Part shown: piece by piece, positions 58,301-64,000 of the stretch | Layout: the number at the start of each line of letters is the position of its first letter | Numbering within the stretch: position 1 is the first letter of the stretch | Assembly (NCBI GenBank): GCA_029531795.1 | Contig: JAPEIS010000002.1 | Coordinates: 2,294,001-2,358,000 of the forward strand | From: Sclerotinia nivalis | Taxonomy: Eukaryota > Ascomycota > Leotiomycetes > Helotiales > Sclerotiniaceae | Direction: 5' to 3' | Length of the DNA: 64,000 bases | Notes under the pieces: model-generated | The model's input: the letters and a program-made list of their open reading frames with translations, nothing else | Told to the model about the DNA's origin: nothing | Databases searched by the model: none | Position numbers and translations under genes: made by a program

Positions 58301-61300
58301 ATTATATAGATAAACTACTATCTTATTGAATCTGGGATTACAAAATTGAATTGATGTTTAATAAAAAGTTATTTTATTTCAAAAACCATTCTCTATTACC
58401 AATAGAATTAATAATAATATACAAATGATTTGATAATAATCTCTTCAAAAGGTTTATTCGGGAATCGAGATTGTAATACATTTTTCTTTTGCTATTGATT
58501 ATCAAATTTGAAAAAGGGATCTATATCTATTAAGATTATCAAGGATTTAATAATATTACTATAAAGAATCATTATTTATTATTTATCGTTCGCGAAACAT
58601 TGAACACTCTTTGTAATACAAAAATTTATACCAAACTTGATATCATTGCAATGTTCAACAAATTACGAATCGTTGAAAGGAATAAATAGAAAACTATATT
58701 CATCATTCGTTTTGGTTTTTTTGAATCTTTAATTATACCTTTCGATTTTTGTAATGTATTTGCATCGTTTTAATATTATATCAATCATATACTTTTCGAT
58801 AAATTGAATAAATATTGCATTATATATCTTAATAACATTTTAATCTACTTCGATAATCCTGTAAAGTATAAGGAGTATATCCGTCAAATAATTCAAAAGC
58901 TAATAAATACTAAATTATAGATTGATATTAACAAATACAAATTCGAAATTACGAAAATAAGGTATTTGAGTTTTATTATTACAATTGAAGATATCGAAAT
59001 AAATCAAGAAAAAATCACGATTATTATATTTTGGGAATTGCTTTTGTATATAAAGGATTTACAATGATTTCTTGATTTCGTTAACTTCTACTAACATTTT
59101 ATAAAAGATTTTTCAAAAATTTGTCACCCTTTCAACGATCTTTTGTAGAAGAATATTATATAAAATTAGATCGCAAATCATATAAAGACTTTCGATATTT
59201 TAAAAAAGGCTTTCACAACAATATCGGTTTTGGTATACTTTAATTACAAACGGAAAACTGTTTTGAAAACCAATGTTTTCGATTGGACTTCAAAAGAAGT
59301 TCTTTTATAATACAATAATAATAATATTTTGTATTCGATCGTTTATTTTTCATTTAAATATACAACAACAAAATACAATTATAAAATCTACAATAAAGAA
59401 TTACTTACTATTATCAAGACAATAAAAAAATAACATTCAAAGTTTCAGAATTTATAAAAGAAATTCGAGATTTTTATCGATTATAAAAACCTCGAGTATT
59501 TTATAATTATAAAGACTTTCAATCAATAGTAAATGCAATAATCCGAATTTCTATCTCAATATAATTTCCGTATAATCTATCGACCGGGAAACAAGGTTAT
59601 TCGATTAGATGCGCTAAATAGAAAACACAAAAATCGATTGTATTGCTTTGATCCAAATGATAAGTATCTAAAGAATCGAAAGTATATTGTTCTTTTTCAA
59701 AATCATTTTGATGACAACCTTTATAAGAATTTGATTGGATATATCAATTTGGTATCGATAGAGACAATAATACTACTCCACAATCAATCAATTGATACCC
59801 TAATCGATACAATATATACTAGATCCAATATTATAGATTAATTCATCTTTGTTCTTAATAATCCATCGGTAACTAAATAACCAAAAAAATATCGTAAGAC
59901 TCTTCGGATCGTTATATAGAATTGTTCGATCCAAAATAATAGAATTTACTATTGGGATAAGTTTTGAATTCTATCAAACAATAAACTCAAACTCCAAATT
60001 ATCTATCGGATTTATTTTTCTGATCCTATCGACTATCCTGATCGAATTAAAACAATCGATTTTGTCTTTCGTATATATTAATAACCTAATATGTATTTGA
60101 AAATCGCATTCTATATAAAGATTTACGAATTTTGTATTCGCATCAAGTTGTTTAAATCGATACCTTCCGGATTTTTGAAACTATTGTCTATCCCTTTTTG
60201 CATATAGTTTGATATCTTAATCGATTATATTATACTATTTCTAGATTGTACTTGTTATAATTCTATTTATAAATATATCTTGATAATGATCTATAAACTA
60301 ACTAAAATGAGATATTTCATTGATATACATACACTAACAATAGAAGAACTAATTGATACCTTTATCAATTGTATTTATACACTTTATAAACTTTCGAATA
60401 ATATCATTTCCGATCAAGAAATGCAATTCGTATCAGGATTCTGATTACAATTCTCGAAACAATTAAGAGTTATCTTAAAGCATTCTTCAGCTTTTCATTT
60501 TCAAACAGATAGTCAAACCGAATGTATTAATTCGGTTCTGGAGTAGTATTTACGAACTTTTGTTAACTATCATCAAAACAATTGATTGGATTGATTATTC
60601 TTAGCCGAGTTTGCATTCAATAATATAGTTTTTGAAATAATTAATTATTCATTCTTTTTTACTAATTATAACTTTAATTCGTATCTAAATATTGAGCTTA
60701 GTAAACCTTACCTGCCGGATATAACTCTAATATAAAAACGGGAATTCTTTAAAGGTAATCGAATTGCGGATTGTATAGAATATATCTTGGAGCAATTTTG
60801 TATTTTTGTATAATAAACAATTGTTATTTATAAGGATTATACTAATCGTTATTGTTTTGATTCATTTTGTTATACAATTGACTAGAAAATCTATATCAAT
60901 ATCAAGAATATAAAGATCTTATATAAAACAAAAAAACTAGATAATAAATAAATCGGCTTTTACAAAATTATCAAGATTTATTTTCGTATTTGTTTTGTTC
61001 AATTGTTTGAGAACATTAAAATCTTTCTTATTTTCTATTATTCTTTTTTACTTTCAACTTATATTAATCCTTATTTTCCAGCTCAAACAACGATTAACGA
61101 ATCAAAGTCCCTGACTATATAGGATAGAGTTTTGGAACAGAATAATAATGAAAATAAGTTTATTCAAAAATGGATATTTGAAGGAGTTCTAAATAATCAT
61201 AATGAAGATAGCCATTATTATTTAGTCAAATGAAGATACTATATATCAACTTGATAATTGATTAATGATTTAAAGAATAATAAGAAAATTCTTATTAAAT

Positions 61301-61725
61301 ATCATCATCTTTGCCCAAAAAAGCCGAAACCATTAGTTTAGATCCTAAAGCACCCCGACACTACTATATTGTATCCGGAGTCACCAAATTTAGAACCAGA
61401 ATCGTCGGATTTACAATCGGAACTATAGAATTTGCAATCGGAATTATACAATACAATTGTTACACCTACTCTACGAAAATCTACTCGTACCAAAACTATT
61501 CGCTTCGCTTAAAGGTATATTATATATTATTACAATTGAGGATATAACATTTAAAAATATAACATTTGAGATATCACACATTGAAAGATATAACATCATT
61601 GGGAAATACTATACATTTTTGTTCGGGAATCTAATTGAGGGAAAAGATCTATGTTTTTTTTCTTTACTTTTCTTTATTTTTTAATACCTATTTAAAATCA
61701 AATGGATTTCTTAAAAAGGAAATAC

Positions 61726-61888
61726 TATTACAGATTCATCTCCCTTCATCTGTACATAATCATATATACCTTAGACACACATATATGCACTCACTTCTAT
61801 ATAATCAGATCACCTTCTTGACCTTCTTCCCCTCCTCGTAGTACAACTATAGATCAACCCTATATATACCTTTTCCTTCACCGTGATA
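61726..61888 (+). repeat. 3' LTR of element 3
   Basis: It starts TATTACAGATTCATCTCCC and ends CACCGTGATA. Same length as the 5' LTR with no indel; the differences I can align by eye (around 25) are all transitions. Confidence 0.9.
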
Positions 61889-63000
61889 ATAAGAGTGATG
61901 AATTAAAACGAAATTTTCTATTATTCAATTCTTAAAATTCTTTTTAAAAGTACTATTAATCTCTTCATTATACATCCTAGTATATTGATATTGATATCTA
62001 TAAAATAAGATATATTCCTATATCGAATTCTGTTCTTTTTCGTTAAGATCAATAGTAAAGTTGTATTTCTCTTTCAAACCCTTATAAGTTTATTCTGTGA
62101 GCTTAAGATCGCTTATAACGATTAAATAGTTAGCTGTAGTTATAGTTTCGTAGTATATAATTGTATAATATATATAATAAAAATAAAGAGTTGAAAAGAA
62201 TAAGGTTTTTGAAAAAAAAAAAGGTTGTGTATTTTGATAATGATAATCGACAGTGAGATTGATAATGTGTAGTACAAAATGGATGTGGCGTTTCGAAAAA
62301 AATTTTTAAAGATATTCGAAAGGTTGTTAGAATAAAGAGATTGTATCAATTGTAAAGGTTGAATATAGTGTAGTAGTACGAAAATTTGAGAAGATTGAGA
62401 CGAAGTAATCGAAATTCTATTAAAAATAATACAATTCGAAGAAGATTTATTATTTAGTGATACTTCATTAAAGGTAAATCAAAATAGATTGCGATATAAT
62501 ATAAAGAATAATCTCCGAATTAGATTTTTGTAGTAAAAATGTATTCAAAATGTATCTGAAAAATAAATTGATTGTAGTATAATAACGGAAGTAATATTTT
62601 CGAAGATTTTTGAATAAAAAATTGAGCGAAATGAATTGAAATGAATCGAAAGATTTCGGGATGGCGTATATACTGAGGTTGTAATAGCTTTCGGCCTTTT
62701 TGATTGGTCGAATAAAGAGAAAATGGATTGAATTCGAATAAGGAAGAAAGTAGATAGTAGAATTCAAATAGATAATAATAGTAGATATGAAAAATTGAAA
62801 TTATTCAGAATTTTCGTAATGATAGTTTGAAATTTGAATCGATTCGAGTTCGAAAAATAGTAAATTTGAAATAGGATTTTGAAGAAGGGGATTGATAATA
62901 ATACAAATAATGTATAAAAGAGAGTTGAGGTATTATAAAGATCATTATCGAATAGAAAAATGAGGTTATTCAGAGTTTTGAAAAAGATTTTGAAAATGGT
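61889..63000 (-). mobile_element. Reversed Copia element, 5' piece, and adjoining AT-rich sequence
   Basis: From 61889 to about 62120 the minus strand reads YKGLKEKYNFTIDLNEKEQ and ENFVLIHHSY, which continues in frame into LVFLRNIL of the 54.6-54.9 kb piece after removal of element 3 and one ATAAG. This is the gag N-terminal region. From about 62120 to 63000 I see only AT-rich sequence, which could include the Copia 5' LTR but has no recognised end. Confidence 0.6.
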
Positions 63001-63019
63001 CTAATTTATAATCACTAAT

Positions 63020-64000
63020 TAGTATCGATACGATTTCGTAATCGTCGTATCTGATAGAAATGATCAAAACGTTTATGATTATATTGAAGTTATTCACAAA
63101 AGAGATTCCTATGAGGGCACTTGGATTACTATACAATTGACCCCTAAATTAAAGGTTATATTGTACATCAAGGTTCGAAAAAACCATCGAATACGAATGG
63201 CCTCAATATAGAAGCCTTCGCTTAAATGAGGATCATATACTTTAAGAGCACGTGAATACCAATATAAATATTCGTCGTTAGGATTAGAATTATCAAATCG
63301 ATCCTTCCATCGATAATTCAAAGCATTTAACCAAATTGCTTTAGTTCTTAATCGATAAACAATTCGGAAATTGTATTGAGATAGGAATTTTGATTATTAT
63401 ATTTGATATTGATTTAATACTTTCGTTATTATAAAGTATTCTAGATTCTTATAATCAATCAAGATTTCGAATTTCTATTGAGATCTTTGTAATCTTAATT
63501 GCTATTCCTTTATTGATTTAATAATAACTAATAGTTTTTTATTATAAATCTTATAATTACATTTAATAGCTGAATATTTCGAAGAAAAGTATATTATTGA
63601 TTGTAAAACGTTGTTATTATTGTATTAAGAAAGTACTCTTTTCGAAATTCAATCCGAAGTATCTATTTTCAATACAGTTTTTTTATTGTAGTTAAAATAA
63701 ACAAATACTGAAATTATTGTAAATGTATTTTTTAGATTCTCGAATATTACTATATAATCGTTCTTCTATTGTTAATCTATTTCTTTCTGTAAAAGATCAT
63801 TTAAAGGATAATAGATCTTTGAAAAATCTTTTATAAATCGACGATAAAAATTCGTGAAGCCAAGAAATCATTATAAATCTTTGATAAACATTAATTATAC
63901 CTAAAAGATAATAAATGATACTTTATTTTAATTTATTTTTATACCTTTAATTATGATTATAAGGTTTAAATATTTTGTAGAAATTGTTTCGAATTTGTAT
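63020..64000 (-). mobile_element. Reversed degenerate Gypsy fragment (reverse transcriptase end, RNase H, tether), continuing past the window
   Basis: On the minus strand: RNase H remnants (IDYKNLEYFITTKVLNQ, about 63480-63410), the SQYNFRIVYRLRTK motif (about 63380-63340), and a tether reading LNALNYRWKDRFDNSNPNDE and HLSEGFYIEAIR down to 63109. A segment of about 250 bp (63030-63270) matches 45460-45710 in element 4. The element is cut by the window edge on one side and loses similarity below 63020 on the other. Confidence 0.75.

Larger units (their letters stand above)
54894..61888 (+). mobile_element. Element 3: full-length degenerate Ty3/Gypsy, second family
   Basis: A 7.0-kb element with 163-bp LTRs (54894-55056 and 61726-61888) and an exact 5-bp target duplication ATAAG (54889-54893 and 61889-61893). 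After a repeat-rich leader the gag region covers about 55390-56400 (TELNASMISNLVI, VYLNYIFFVIEDCF). Reverse transcriptase lies at about 58370-59150, with LNNILIYFDN where YLDDILIYSD is expected; RNase H about 59220-59600; integrase about 59680-60650 (HSSAFHFQTDSQTE, FFLAEFAFNN-like); a chromodomain-like end about 61140-61320 (FIQKWIFEGVLNN, HYYLVK). Catalytic Asp codons in the reverse transcriptase are changed to Asn and stops are frequent, as expected from RIP. Confidence 0.92.

Noticed and set aside
1..64000. tRNA, rRNA, CRISPR arrays, or a biosynthetic gene cluster
   Set aside because: I scanned for B-box-like GGTTCGA sequences and clustered biosynthetic enzymes and found none convincing; CRISPR is not expected in a eukaryote and no spaced repeats of that type occur.

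Overview
The window is nuclear DNA of a filamentous ascomycete. Introns are short (about 46-240 nt) with GT..AG ends, genes are compact, and one side is AT-rich transposon DNA that looks mutated by repeat-induced point mutation (RIP). The gene set and the strong gene-rich/AT-rich contrast suggest a Leotiomycete such as Botrytis or Sclerotinia. That is inference; no species-specific marker was recognised.

Layout 1-35.3 kb (gene-rich). In order: the 3' end of a translation-initiation-factor-like gene (+); a Dot1 H3K79 methyltransferase (+); a JMJD7-type JmjC hydroxylase (-); a Cdt2/DTL-like WD40 protein (-), divergent from the rRNA methyltransferase gene SPB1 (+); a secreted GH16 glycosidase with a likely GPI tail (-); a two-finger C2H2 transcription factor with a fungal regulatory domain (-); a long stretch with no recognisable gene (18.7-26.4 kb); a Cdc25-type Ras exchange factor with an SH3 domain (+); a poorly resolved or decayed gene (-, about 31.65-32.58 kb); a small K/N/E-rich ORF (+); and a secreted ferritin-like (Rds1-type) protein (+) at the edge of the compartment.

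Layout 35.3-64 kb (AT-rich). This is a nested stack of degenerate LTR retrotransposons. Two full-length Ty3/Gypsy chromovirus copies of one family (elements 1 and 2) and one of a second Gypsy family (element 3) were delimited by matching LTRs and 5-bp target duplications. Element 1 sits inside an older reversed Gypsy copy (element 4). Elements 2 and 3 both sit inside one older reversed Ty1/Copia copy; removing element 2 joins the Copia gag frame again. A further reversed Gypsy fragment runs off the right edge. Stop codons and transition-type differences are everywhere, so no transposon protein is likely to be functional.

Most interesting signal: a short (about 150-175 bp) dispersed repeat with inverted ends and a conserved core is present at about six sites in the gene-rich half. 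Two sites lie inside introns of neighbouring genes (JMJD7-like and Cdt2-like), the others in intergenic or UTR DNA. It behaves like a MITE or introner-like element. Also notable are two ACGCGAAA cell-cycle-type sites in the Cdt2/SPB1 shared promoter, and an antisense ORF kept open in a dead Gypsy element.
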